NCBI GenBank assembly: GCA_023130215.1
Contig: JAGMAN010000022.1
Span: forward strand, 1-26,388
Source: a bacterium
GTDB taxonomy: Bacteria; NPL-UPA2; JAGMAN01
DNA: 26,388 bases
Reading direction: 5' to 3'
The position numbers and the translations under genes are program-made. Below, in pieces: positions 14,321 through 23,815 of the stretch (within the stretch, counting starts at the first letter, position 1; each line of letters opens with the position of its first letter). The notes under the pieces were generated by a model. That model saw only the letters and a list, made by a program, of their open reading frames with translations. It searched no databases and was not told where the DNA came from.

Positions 14321-14722
14321 ATGAACAAGATGGAGATTTTCCGAATAAGGACAGACGACCGTCGGGGCGAACAACTTATCATCTTGAAAGAGAAGAATGG
14401 CAACGGTAGGGTCCTTCCCATAATCATCGGCATCTTTGAGGCCGAGGCTATCAGGATGAAGGTGAGGGGAGTGAAGACGGCTCGTCCTCTCACCCACGAT
14501 CTTCTCAAAGGGACCATTGAGCAGTTGGGGGCAACCTTAGAGAAAGTGGTTATAGACAATTTAGATAAAGGGACATTCTTTGCCAAACTGGTCTTGAGGA
14601 CGAACAGCGGCCGTGAGGTGATGGTGGATGCCCGCCCCAGTGATGCCATTGCCCTGGCTCTTCGAGCATCTTCACCCATTTTCGCGGAAGAGAAGGTGCT
14701 CAGCCTGACCGCCGCTTTATAG
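14321..14722 (+). CDS. Bifunctional nuclease family protein (DUF151)
   Basis: 133-residue member of the BFN/DUF151 family, known from plants and bacteria for nuclease activity on DNA and RNA; the physiological bacterial role is unclear. Family motifs are strong: RVLPIIIGIFEAEAIRMKVRGV, then RPLTHDLLKGTIEQLGATLEKVVI, GTFFAKLVL and VDARPSDAIALALRASSPIF. An AAGGAAG site at 14308-14314 sits seven bases before ATG 14321; an in-frame ATG at 14330 is a less likely start. It is probably co-transcribed with folK. Confidence 0.92.
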   Translation: MNKMEIFRIRTDDRRGEQLIILKEKNGNGRVLPIIIGIFEAEAIRMKVRGVKTARPLTHDLLKGTIEQLGATLEKVVIDNLDKGTFFAKLVLRTNSGREVMVDARPSDAIALALRASSPIFAEEKVLSLTAAL

Positions 14723-14742
14723 TGAGAGGAAGCTTTACAATT

Positions 14743-14799
14743 ATGAGAGAGCCGGGATTGAAGAAACTGGAGTTAGTGGGGATTACAAATAAAGCGTGA
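14743..14799 (+). CDS. Possible 18-codon leader ORF overlapping the panC start
   Basis: ATG 14743 opens an 18-codon frame (MREPGLKKLELVGITNKA) whose TGA at 14797-14799 overlaps the panC GTG at 14796. A GAGGAAG lies about 12 bases upstream. The GTGA overlap would let ribosomes finishing the leader restart on panC, which otherwise has no good Shine-Dalgarno. It could also be chance in a 73-base spacer or a relic of a lost gene. Confidence 0.3.
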   Translation: MREPGLKKLELVGITNKA

Positions 14800-15641
14800 G
14801 AGTCATCAAGAAGATTTCTGAGGCACAAGTTCTTGCCCAAAGAATAAGGGAAGAGGGTAAGACCATTGGCCTGGTTCCCACCATGGGTTATCTTCACGAA
14901 GGCCACCTTAGCTTAATCCGCCAGGCCCGTAAAGATTGCCAGCAAGTTTTCATTAGCATCTTCGTCAATCCCACCCAATTTGGACCCGCAGAGGATTATA
15001 AGAGTTACCCCCGGGATTTCCTGCGAGACAAAAGGTTGGCCGAGAAAGAGGGAGTGGATATTATTTTTGCTCCTTCCCCGGGCGAGATGTATCCGGCGCC
15101 CTTCCATACCTTCGTTGAGGTGGAGAAATTAAGTGAGCCTCTCTGCGGTCGTTCCCGACCCGGACATTTCCGGGGTGTGGCCACCGTAGTGGCAAAATTA
15201 TTCAATATCATTAGACCGCACATCGCCTATTTTGGTCAGAAGGATGCCCAGCAGGCCATAATTATTAAGAGGATGGTGCATGACCTTGATATGGATGTAG
15301 AGATCGAGGTGCTCCCCATCGTCAGGGAGAAAGATGGTTTAGCTTTAAGTTCCCGAAACCAGCATCTGAACGAAGCCGAGCGTCGAGCTGCCCCTATTCT
15401 GTATAAATCTCTGCAGGAGGCTGAAAGGATGATTAAATTAGGGGAGAGGCAAAGCAGAAATATCATCCGTAGAATGGAGGAGATGATTAAAGGAGAAAAT
15501 TTAGCTAAGATAGATTATTTAGCTATCGTTGATGGAGAAGCCCTAAAAGAAAGAGAGCGAGTGGAAGGTAAAGTCTTCATTGCTCTTGCCGTCCGGATAG
15601 GTAAGACCAGGCTGATTGATAACCTTATGTTGGAGATATAA
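14796..15641 (+). CDS. panC: Pantothenate synthetase (pantoate-beta-alanine ligase)
   Basis: ATP-dependent ligase joining pantoate and beta-alanine, 281 residues, normal length. The nucleotidyltransferase motif HEGH is at 34-37 within VPTMGYLHEGHLSLIR; FVNPTQFGPAEDYKSYPR, GRSRPGHFRGVATVVAKLFNI, YFGQKDAQQ and the ATP loop LALSSRNQHLNEAER follow. The GTG start gives MRVIKKISEAQVL, matching family N-termini. panB and panD are not nearby. The stop is three bases before nadX, so both share a transcript. Confidence 0.95.
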   Translation: MRVIKKISEAQVLAQRIREEGKTIGLVPTMGYLHEGHLSLIRQARKDCQQVFISIFVNPTQFGPAEDYKSYPRDFLRDKRLAEKEGVDIIFAPSPGEMYPAPFHTFVEVEKLSEPLCGRSRPGHFRGVATVVAKLFNIIRPHIAYFGQKDAQQAIIIKRMVHDLDMDVEIEVLPIVREKDGLALSSRNQHLNEAERRAAPILYKSLQEAERMIKLGERQSRNIIRRMEEMIKGENLAKIDYLAIVDGEALKERERVEGKVFIALAVRIGKTRLIDNLMLEI

Positions 15642-15644
15642 AAC

Positions 15645-16451
15645 GTGAGGGTAAAGGTAGGAATTATCGGTTGCGGGACGATTGGGAGTCAACTCAGTAG
15701 AGCAATTGCTACGGAGATGCCAGAACTGAACTTAGTAGCCCTCAGTGACATAAAAATGGAGAGAGCAAGGGAATTGGCTCAACATCTACCCATAAAGCCT
15801 CAGGTTCTGACTACGGATGAGCTAATTGATCTGGTTGACTTAGTAGTGGAATCTGCTTCCAAGGAGATCGCCGCTGAAATAGTGGAGAAGGCATTGAAAC
15901 GGGGTAAGGACATTATGGTGATGAGCACCGGGGGGCTGTTAGGTAAAGAAGCTCTATTCAGCCTGGCCCGGGAGAAGAATTGCTACATTCATCTTCCATC
16001 GGGAGCCTTGGCCGGTCTGGATGGGGTCAAGTCAGCGGCAGGCGGCGGAATAGACTCAGTTACCTTAACTACCCGTAAGCCACCGGCCGGCTTAAAAGGA
16101 GCTCCATATATAATAAAGAATAAAATTGACCTAAATTCAATAAAGGAAGAGAAATCAATCTTTGAAGGAACGGCCGAAGAAGCAATAGAGGGTTTTCCTC
16201 AGAACGTCAATGTGTCTGCAACACTTAGCCTGGCTGGAATTGGTCCCCAGAAGACGAAAGTTAGAATTGTAGCTGACCCAAACATAGATCGAAACATTCA
16301 CCAGATTGAGATTGAGGGAAAATTCGGAAGATTAATTTGTATGACAGAAAACTTCCCCTCTCCTTCCAATCCAAAGACCAGCTTCCTGGCTATCCTCTCA
16401 GCTATAGCTACTTTGAAGGGGATAACTGCCCGAATCAAAGTTGGTACTTAA
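15645..16451 (+). CDS. nadX: L-aspartate dehydrogenase
   Basis: NAD(P)-dependent aspartate dehydrogenase, 268 residues, which yields iminoaspartate for quinolinate/NAD synthesis in place of NadB. The Rossmann motif GIIGCGTIGSQL starts at residue 6. Other family blocks are MSTGGLLG, HLPSGALAGLDGVKSAAGGGI, the active-site FPQNVNVSATL at 184-194, H219 in the DRNIHQIEI segment, and NPKTSFLAILSAI near 242-254. The start is GTG, three bases after panC. nadA and nadC are not in the window, so the NAD role rests on family knowledge. It converges on rpsA across 44 bases with no visible terminator hairpin. Confidence 0.92.
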   Translation: MRVKVGIIGCGTIGSQLSRAIATEMPELNLVALSDIKMERARELAQHLPIKPQVLTTDELIDLVDLVVESASKEIAAEIVEKALKRGKDIMVMSTGGLLGKEALFSLAREKNCYIHLPSGALAGLDGVKSAAGGGIDSVTLTTRKPPAGLKGAPYIIKNKIDLNSIKEEKSIFEGTAEEAIEGFPQNVNVSATLSLAGIGPQKTKVRIVADPNIDRNIHQIEIEGKFGRLICMTENFPSPSNPKTSFLAILSAIATLKGITARIKVGT

Positions 16452-16495
16452 CCAAAAAACACTCCAACCTGGATTATACCTACTTCTACCATTGT

Positions 16496-18127
16496 TTATA
16501 CTTCCTTAAGGCTTAAGCCAATCCTTCTCTCCTCCGGACTTGCTCTGAGTACCTTGGCCGTCACATCCTGCCCCAGAGAGATTACCTCTTCCGGCTTGGA
16601 GATAGGCTCTTTAGATAACTCAGAGATGTGGACTAAGCCCTCTATTCCTTTCTCCAGTTCAATGAAGACCCCGAAGTTAGTCAGCTTGGTGACTTTGCCC
16701 TTAACAGATTGACCTGGCTTATATCTCTCCCTTACTGCCAGCCAGGGGTCAGTAGTGAGCTGTTTCATCCCCAGCGAGATCTTCTTATTCTCCGGGTCCA
16801 CCTCTAAGACCACAGCTTCTACTTTCTCACCCTTCTTGACAATTTCTGAGGGATGGCCAACTCTCCCGCTCCAGGACATATCGGAGACATGGATGAGACC
16901 ATCTATTCCTTCCTCCAATTCGATGAATGCTCCATAATCGGTTAGGTTACGAATGCGACCCTGTAGCCTGGTTCCCACCGGGTAGCGCTCCTTCACCCGT
17001 TCCCAGGGATTGGGCTCAACCTGCTTCATTCCCAAAGAGATCTTCTGGTTCTCCTTGTCTATACTTAAGACTACCACTTCTACAATGTCTCCCATAGCCA
17101 CTATATCAGAAGGGTGATTGAGCCGCCGCGTCCAGGACATCTCCGAAATGTGGGCTAAGCCCTCCACTCCCTTCTCTAACTGGACAAAGGCCCCGTATGT
17201 AGTGATATTCACCACTTTGCCTTTTACCTTAGAGCCAACTGGATAATTTTCTTCCACCATCAGCCAGGGATTGGGAGTCTTCTGCTTGAGGCCAAGCGAA
17301 ATCTTCCCCTTCTCTTTATCGAAGCCCAGGATGACCACTTCAATCTCATCTCCCATGGCTAAGGCCTCGGATGGATGGGAAACCCGTCCCCAGGACATAT
17401 CGGTTATGTGAAGCAGTCCATCTATTCCTCCCAGGTCAATGAAGGCACCAAAGTCAGTGATGTTCTTTACTCTTCCTTTGCGCAACTGCCCTTTCTCCAA
17501 CTCAGAAAGAATTTTTTCCCTGTTTTTCTTTCCCTCCTCCTCCTTAATTATCCGGTGAGAGACAACAACGTTGCGGCTCCGCTTATTCAACTTAATCACC
17601 TTAAAGGGGAGTTTCTGTCCGAGCAGCCGACTTAAGTTTCTAGTAAATACCTGGGAAGCAGGAAGGAAAGCATCTACCCCAATGTCCACCTCGAATCCAC
17701 CCCTAATTTGCTTATTTATCGTTCCCTCCACCATTCTCTCTTCCTGAAAGGCAGTAGAGATCTTCTGCCAATTCTTAAGTCGGTCAGCCTTCCACTTGGA
17801 GAGAACAATTCTCCCTTCCTTATCCTCAACCTTATCCAGTAGCACATTCACTTCATCCCCAACCTCAACTGGCCCTTGGAACTCTCTTAAGGGAATGCAC
17901 CCCTCTGATTTAAACCCGACATCAACCAATGCTTCCGTGCCGCTTATCCCGACCACCCTTCCTTTGATTATCTCTCCTTCAGCTATGTGCTGGAAGGTCT
18001 GATCATAGAGCTTGCTCATATCTCCGGGTATCTTTGCCTCAGGGCTAATGCCCTCGAGCACTTCTGTTTCTTTCTCCTCAACCCTTTCATCTTTCTTTAT
18101 CTTTTCGTCCTCCTCTATTCTTTCCAT
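16496..18127 (-). CDS. rpsA: 30S ribosomal protein S1, six S1 domains
   Basis: Ribosomal protein S1, 543 residues, close to the Gram-negative length. Six S1/OB domains are seen at about 49-112, 130-193, 213-282, 298-369, 385-456 and 472-542; domains 3-6 carry the strong G-x-V-x-N-I/L-T-x-F/Y-G-A-F and H-I-S-x-M-S-W signatures, while 1 and 2 are the divergent ribosome-docking type. A charged ~45-residue N-terminal lead precedes them. The start has an ideal AAGGAGG 12 bases upstream on the minus strand plus a nearer GGGAGG. The gene is transcribed away from gyrB, and its leader contains a palindrome (18161-18180). Confidence 0.96.
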   Translation of the reverse strand: MERIEEDEKIKKDERVEEKETEVLEGISPEAKIPGDMSKLYDQTFQHIAEGEIIKGRVVGISGTEALVDVGFKSEGCIPLREFQGPVEVGDEVNVLLDKVEDKEGRIVLSKWKADRLKNWQKISTAFQEERMVEGTINKQIRGGFEVDIGVDAFLPASQVFTRNLSRLLGQKLPFKVIKLNKRSRNVVVSHRIIKEEEGKKNREKILSELEKGQLRKGRVKNITDFGAFIDLGGIDGLLHITDMSWGRVSHPSEALAMGDEIEVVILGFDKEKGKISLGLKQKTPNPWLMVEENYPVGSKVKGKVVNITTYGAFVQLEKGVEGLAHISEMSWTRRLNHPSDIVAMGDIVEVVVLSIDKENQKISLGMKQVEPNPWERVKERYPVGTRLQGRIRNLTDYGAFIELEEGIDGLIHVSDMSWSGRVGHPSEIVKKGEKVEAVVLEVDPENKKISLGMKQLTTDPWLAVRERYKPGQSVKGKVTKLTNFGVFIELEKGIEGLVHISELSKEPISKPEEVISLGQDVTAKVLRASPEERRIGLSLKEV

Positions 18128-18160
18128 TGCCTCCCGTTACCTCCTTTGATTTTATTTACT

Positions 18161-18180
18161 GAATATTCTTAGGAATATTC
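18161..18180 (-). promoter_or_regulatory. 20-base palindrome in the rpsA leader
   Basis: GAATATTCTTAGGAATATTC is a palindrome except for one mismatched pair in the centre; each half GAATATTC is itself palindromic. It lies 34-53 bases upstream of the rpsA start and downstream of the predicted -10. As RNA it forms an 8-base stem with a four-base loop, followed by an A/U-rich stretch and the AAAGGAGGT site. It may be a repressor operator or an RNA element for S1 control; both are inference. Confidence 0.6.
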
Positions 18181-18204
18181 TTCCGCTTGGCTCGGCGCAC
18201 TCAT

Positions 18205-18233
18205 ATCCTACCCCTCCCAGCGGATAAAGTCAA
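18205..18233 (-). promoter_or_regulatory. rpsA promoter, sigma-70 type
   Basis: On the minus strand TTGACT (18233-18228) is followed after 17 bases by TAGGAT (18210-18205). This is one change from the -35 consensus and two from the -10, with ideal spacing. Transcription would begin near 18198, leaving a leader of about 70 bases that contains the palindrome. Confidence 0.65.
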
Positions 18234-18297
18234 CCAAAAAATCACAACATTCTACAAACACAACACACCCATCAAAAGGAAACGAGGATTAAAAATG

Positions 18298-18327
18298 TTG
18301 ACAGCGAGTAGAATGATGTGGCATAAT
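18298..18327 (+). promoter_or_regulatory. gyrB promoter, sigma-70 type
   Basis: A perfect TTGACA (18298-18303) is followed after 18 bases by CATAAT (18322-18327), one base off consensus. The predicted start near 18334 leaves a ~40-base leader with a small hairpin and the AAGGAGG at 18359-18365, eight bases before the gyrB ATG. Confidence 0.7.
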
Positions 18328-18331
18328 GTAA

Positions 18332-20743
<2,412 letters not shown>

Positions 20744-20777
20744 CAGTAAGTAATATGCAAAGAAAGAGGTATCTTGT

Positions 20778-20990
20778 ATGCATAATTGGTCGGTAGATGA
20801 AAAAACCTTTAAGAAATTGGATCCCGAAGGGTACAAGATTTGGCGGATACAGCAATTGATAAACTATGGCCTGGACGGAGAAAAACTTTCCCGCCGAGAG
20901 GTTAAAAAATGCTGGCATAAACTCTATCTAGATCCAAAAACAAAAAAATATTTGGAGTTCCTTTTATGGCCAAGAAAGAAAAAATCTTAA
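20778..20990 (+). CDS. Small protein, putative partner/antitoxin of the overlapping AbiEii-like ORF
   Basis: 70 residues, basic, aromatic-rich, with no named domain recognised. Notable segments are WSVDEKTFKK at the start, YKIWRIQQLINYGLDGEKLS in the middle and YLEFLLWPRKKK at the end. AGAGG lies about nine bases before the ATG. The last 25 bases overlap the next ORF, an arrangement typical of two-gene toxin-antitoxin operons. I recall small proteins of this look encoded next to AbiEii-like nucleotidyltransferases in uncultured bacteria, but cannot verify it. It differs from AbiEi, which is much larger and has a winged-helix domain. Reading frame, ribosome site and coupling suggest a real gene; function is unproven. 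Confidence 0.6.
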   Translation: MHNWSVDEKTFKKLDPEGYKIWRIQQLINYGLDGEKLSRREVKKCWHKLYLDPKTKKYLEFLLWPRKKKS

Positions 20991-21235
20991 CTATATATCA
21001 ACAGCAATTTTTAGAGCTTGCCTCAAAGCAAGATTACATCTCTAGAGATTTATCGATGAAGGCAAAGGCGAAATTTGACTGGCATATTGATTCAGTGCAG
21101 CTTGGGACACAATTATTGCAAGCCAAAGACAGGAAAGATTTCCCCCACATGCTTAAGAAGATAGACCACCAAGAATGGCAGGATTTTTTTGTCAAAGAGG
21201 CAAAGCAGCTGGAAAAGAAGATATTTAAGGCCTAA
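20966..21235 (+). pseudogene. AbiEii-like nucleotidyltransferase, internally deleted remnant
   Basis: An 89-residue ORF that seems to join the two ends of a larger AbiEii-type nucleotidyltransferase. Residues 1-29 (ILTIYQQQFLELASKQDYISR) look like the helix that normally leads into the YLTGGTAL-type catalytic motif. The next residues jump to a C-terminal-like part: FDWHIDSVQLGTQLLQ, DFPHMLKK and DFFVKEAKQLEKKIF. The catalytic G-G-T and D-x-D segments are missing, so nucleotidyl transfer should be lost. The frame remains open and a GGAG lies eight bases before the ATG, itself inside the preceding gene. Assignment rests on remembered family pattern, so a genuine short protein is not excluded. 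Confidence 0.55.
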
Positions 21236-21283
21236 AATAGTTCCAAACCCTGAGGTGGAACATGAAAGGCGGAAAAAATAATT

Positions 21284-21382
21284 ATGCATCGATTTCTTGT
21301 TGTGATCGAAAAAGCAGATGGGAATTACTCTGGTGCAAAAAGTACTTACCATCTGATAGCTGATATATGTGACTGCTTATAA
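21284..21382 (+). pseudogene. HicB-like antitoxin N-terminal remnant
   Basis: A 32-codon frame starts MHRFLVVIEKADGNYS, closely matching the first strand and turn of HicB antitoxins (typically ...LVVIEK...NYSAY.PDLPG). After NYS the match ends and a TAA follows at 21380. No HicA-like gene is visible on either side. It is most simply a decayed HicB fragment. The spacer bases 21236-21283 hold only a short open stretch ending PEVEHERRKK, of no recognisable origin, and 21383-21447 shows nothing. Confidence 0.5.
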
Positions 21383-21447
21383 AGCTCCCTCTAAGAGACT
21401 TAATTTCCAGGCGTTTCTTTACGGGACTTTTTTATTGATGGTGAAAG

Positions 21448-22869
21448 ATGAGAACTGAAAAAACGAAGGAAATTTCTGACAGGGATTTACTTAAAGGACT
21501 TCGGGCAGTCATAATTGAGGGAGTATCAACCACTATCTTTATGCTCATCACCGGTGCTATGGTAGGGAGTGTCTTCCTCACAAAATTCTTCTTGAATATG
21601 GGTGCCACATCTCTGGAAATCGGGATATTGGCTGCACTACCTCAACTGGCTTACATTGGCCAGTTTCTATGCTCTTATTATATTGAGAAATACGGCCATA
21701 GAAAGAAATTCTGCATCAGTACCTCAACTATTCAAAAACTACTCTGGTTTGTGGTCGCTGCCATACCTTTGCTTTTACCCCAGCTCAGGACTCAAGCCAG
21801 GATCTGGCTGTTGTTAGGCATCATCCTTATTTCAAGTCTATTCGGGGCCCTGGCCGGCGCTGCCTGGACCTCATGGATGGCTGACTTCATCCACCCCCGG
21901 AGGCGAGGGAGTTTCTTTGCCCGCCGGAATATCGTTGTTGGCCTGGCTACCTTTTTATTACCGGTGGCCGTAGGCAAGTATCTGGACCTGCATGGTGGTT
22001 TCCAAGATTACGCCTTTGTTTTTGGCCTGGCTACGCTGATTGGCCTGGTTGGCACCTGGTTCCTCAAGCAAGTCCCCAAAGTCAAATTAGAAAAAGAGCC
22101 TACCCTGAATTTTGCTGATATCTTCAAGGCCCCTCTGCGCGACCGCAACTTCAGAAATTTTCTCTACTTTACTATCTTCTGGACCCTCGGCACTGTCACT
22201 ATGGCACCTTATACGCCCGTGTTTCTTCTCAAAGAGATATCCCTGAACCAATATACTATCGGCATATATATTGCCCTCTTCACTCTGACCAACATCACCA
22301 CTATCATGATATGGGGTAATATTTCGGACCGATTCGGGCACAGGCCGGTTCTGGTAATCTGTGTGCTGGCTGTCTCATTCATTCCTCTGGGTTTTGCTAT
22401 AACCACGCCTCGTAATTACTGGTTGGTCATGCCAATACTTCACCTTATAGCCGGTATATTCTGGGCAGGAATAGGTCTGTCATTATTCAACCTGCTCATG
22501 GCACTGCTGCCAGAGAAAGGCAAGTCAAAATTTGTCAGCAGTTTTTTTCTTTTGTGTGGGATCTTTGGAGTGATTGGCCCACTGATAGGAGCACTGATAA
22601 TGGATATCTTCAGGAAATTTTCCATCAGTATCTCGGGTTTGCCAATAACCAATTATTCCATACTCTTCGTCTTCGCTGTCATTTTACGCATCTTTGCCTT
22701 TGTTATGCTCATGAGGGTAAGGGTCAGTGGCGAGATATCCGCACCTGCCTTAGTCAGGCAATTCCGGCTAATTAATCCATTTATGGCCTTTGCTAACCTG
22801 GCCATGGCTGTTCGCACCTTTTCTCAATCTGCCAGAGGCAAACTCAAGCGAGCCACCAGGCCACGCTGA
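21448..22869 (+). CDS. Major facilitator superfamily transporter
   Basis: Integral membrane protein of 473 residues with about 12 hydrophobic segments. MFS loop-type motifs appear twice: EKYGHRKKF after the second segment (cytoplasmic loop 2-3) and SDRFGHRPVLV after the eighth, the expected pseudo-symmetric positions. A charged central loop (KQVPKVKLEKEPTLNF) separates the halves, and the C terminus is basic. Substrate cannot be inferred. It is flanked by gene remnants rather than a pathway, so context gives no help. The ribosome site is weak (GGTGAAAG before ATG). The reading frame looks intact. Confidence 0.88.
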   Translation: MRTEKTKEISDRDLLKGLRAVIIEGVSTTIFMLITGAMVGSVFLTKFFLNMGATSLEIGILAALPQLAYIGQFLCSYYIEKYGHRKKFCISTSTIQKLLWFVVAAIPLLLPQLRTQARIWLLLGIILISSLFGALAGAAWTSWMADFIHPRRRGSFFARRNIVVGLATFLLPVAVGKYLDLHGGFQDYAFVFGLATLIGLVGTWFLKQVPKVKLEKEPTLNFADIFKAPLRDRNFRNFLYFTIFWTLGTVTMAPYTPVFLLKEISLNQYTIGIYIALFTLTNITTIMIWGNISDRFGHRPVLVICVLAVSFIPLGFAITTPRNYWLVMPILHLIAGIFWAGIGLSLFNLLMALLPEKGKSKFVSSFFLLCGIFGVIGPLIGALIMDIFRKFSISISGLPITNYSILFVFAVILRIFAFVMLMRVRVSGEISAPALVRQFRLINPFMAFANLAMAVRTFSQSARGKLKRATRPR

Positions 22870-23005
22870 AGGAGATGAAGAAAAATCACTCCTGAACTTA
22901 GCACACATTCGGTGCGGACTCTATTGTAATTACGCTTAAAGTATGTAGCCTTATCTTGGTTACCGCATCCAATGAGCGTGAATAATACTGAATTTTAGGG
23001 AAGAT

Positions 23006-23539
23006 ATGGAAGGACCAAGAAGAGCAACGGTCTCTGAATACAATGAGCTAATGGCTCTTATTAACCGCATCTTCCGCCCCCATTCCCGGGAAGCCGAACT
23101 ACTTGAGAGTCTGGTCCACCATCTCTTCCGGAGAAGACGAATAGAGTCATTAAGTTTCTCCTGTGCTGTAAGTAGCCATTATATCCCCCTTTTGTTAAAG
23201 ATTAGTGACACCTACAGCATTAGACCTATAGGAATGATCCGTCTAATTAACCTTCAGTCTACTCTGAAGAAGTTAACCCCCTTCTTGAGGCGAAGGGCAA
23301 GCAGAATGGGAGTAAAAGGAAAATTGACCCTGGGAATCAAGGACGGGGGAGAAGAAGTAAATTTGACCTTCGGCAGAAGGAAACCACATTATAGAATTAG
23401 GCTGGAAAGACGGGCCATGTGCCGCCTTCTCTTTGGACCACTTGAGGCGAACGATTCCATAAAGCCACTGAAGACATCTCCCATCATAGAGGCTCTCTTC
23501 CCAGTACCACTCTACATCTCTCCTCTTAATTGTGTATAG
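23006..23539 (+). pseudogene. GNAT/Eis-like acetyltransferase lacking its catalytic core
   Basis: 177 residues. The first ~25 (EGPRRATVSEYNELMALINRIFRP) look like the start of a GNAT acetyltransferase of the two-domain Eis-like type. The remainder resembles the C-terminal half of those ~400-residue proteins: SREAELLESLVHHLF, MIRLINLQSTLKKLTPFL, the SCP2-like strand region LTLGIKDGGEEVNLTFGRR, then LLFGP and LFPVPLYISPLNCV at the end. The acetyl-CoA binding segment (R/Q-x-x-G-x-G/A) is absent, so no catalysis is expected. The frame is open with AGGGAAG upstream. I call it an internally deleted relic; a functional SCP2-like protein is the alternative. Confidence 0.5.
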
Positions 23540-23560
23540 GTATCTGTAAACAAGCGATGC

Positions 23561-23675
23561 CTTGAAAGTGTACTAATACCTTACTTTCATAGCCACAATT
23601 TCCAGCCCCCATTTTTTCGCCTAATTCTTCAATTTTTTACACTTTCAGCCTCAAAATTTATTCAAAACTTTCAAG
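23561..23675. repeat. Cluster of ACTTTCA/TGAAAGT boxes upstream of gyrA
   Basis: Four copies of ACTTTCA lie in about 115 bases: inverted in CTTGAAAGTGTA (23561-23572), and direct at 23583-23589, 23641-23647 and 23667-23673. The first makes a perfect 10-base inverted repeat with 23638-23647 and a perfect 9-base one with 23667-23675. The 316-base gap 23540-23855 has no credible long gene; it holds these boxes, the gyrA promoter and a short leader ORF. Confidence 0.5.
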
Positions 23676-23745
23676 AATTCCATCCTTACAACGGCTATCT
23701 GAAAAAGACCGCTGTCAATGTCGTCACGTCTCGTCAAAAAACTGC

Positions 23746-23774
23746 TTGACTGACTTAAAAATACATGGTAGATT
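23746..23774 (+). promoter_or_regulatory. gyrA promoter, sigma-70 type
   Basis: TTGACT (23746-23751) and TAGATT (23769-23774) are separated by 17 bases. Transcription would start near 23781, giving a leader of about 75 bases that contains a short ORF. The -35 is identical to that of rpsA and the -10 is similar. Confidence 0.6.
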
Positions 23775-23815
23775 AGCCTGTGGGATTTATTGAAGAGGAC
23801 CACAAGAGGAGCCTA

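Noticed and set aside
16452-16495. Bidirectional terminator between nadX and rpsA
   Set aside because: The 44-base convergent spacer shows no stem of useful length on either strand.
21238-21280. Short open stretch ending PEVEHERRKK before the HicB-like stub
   Set aside because: It has no start codon and is too short to assign; it may be a relic but cannot be supported.
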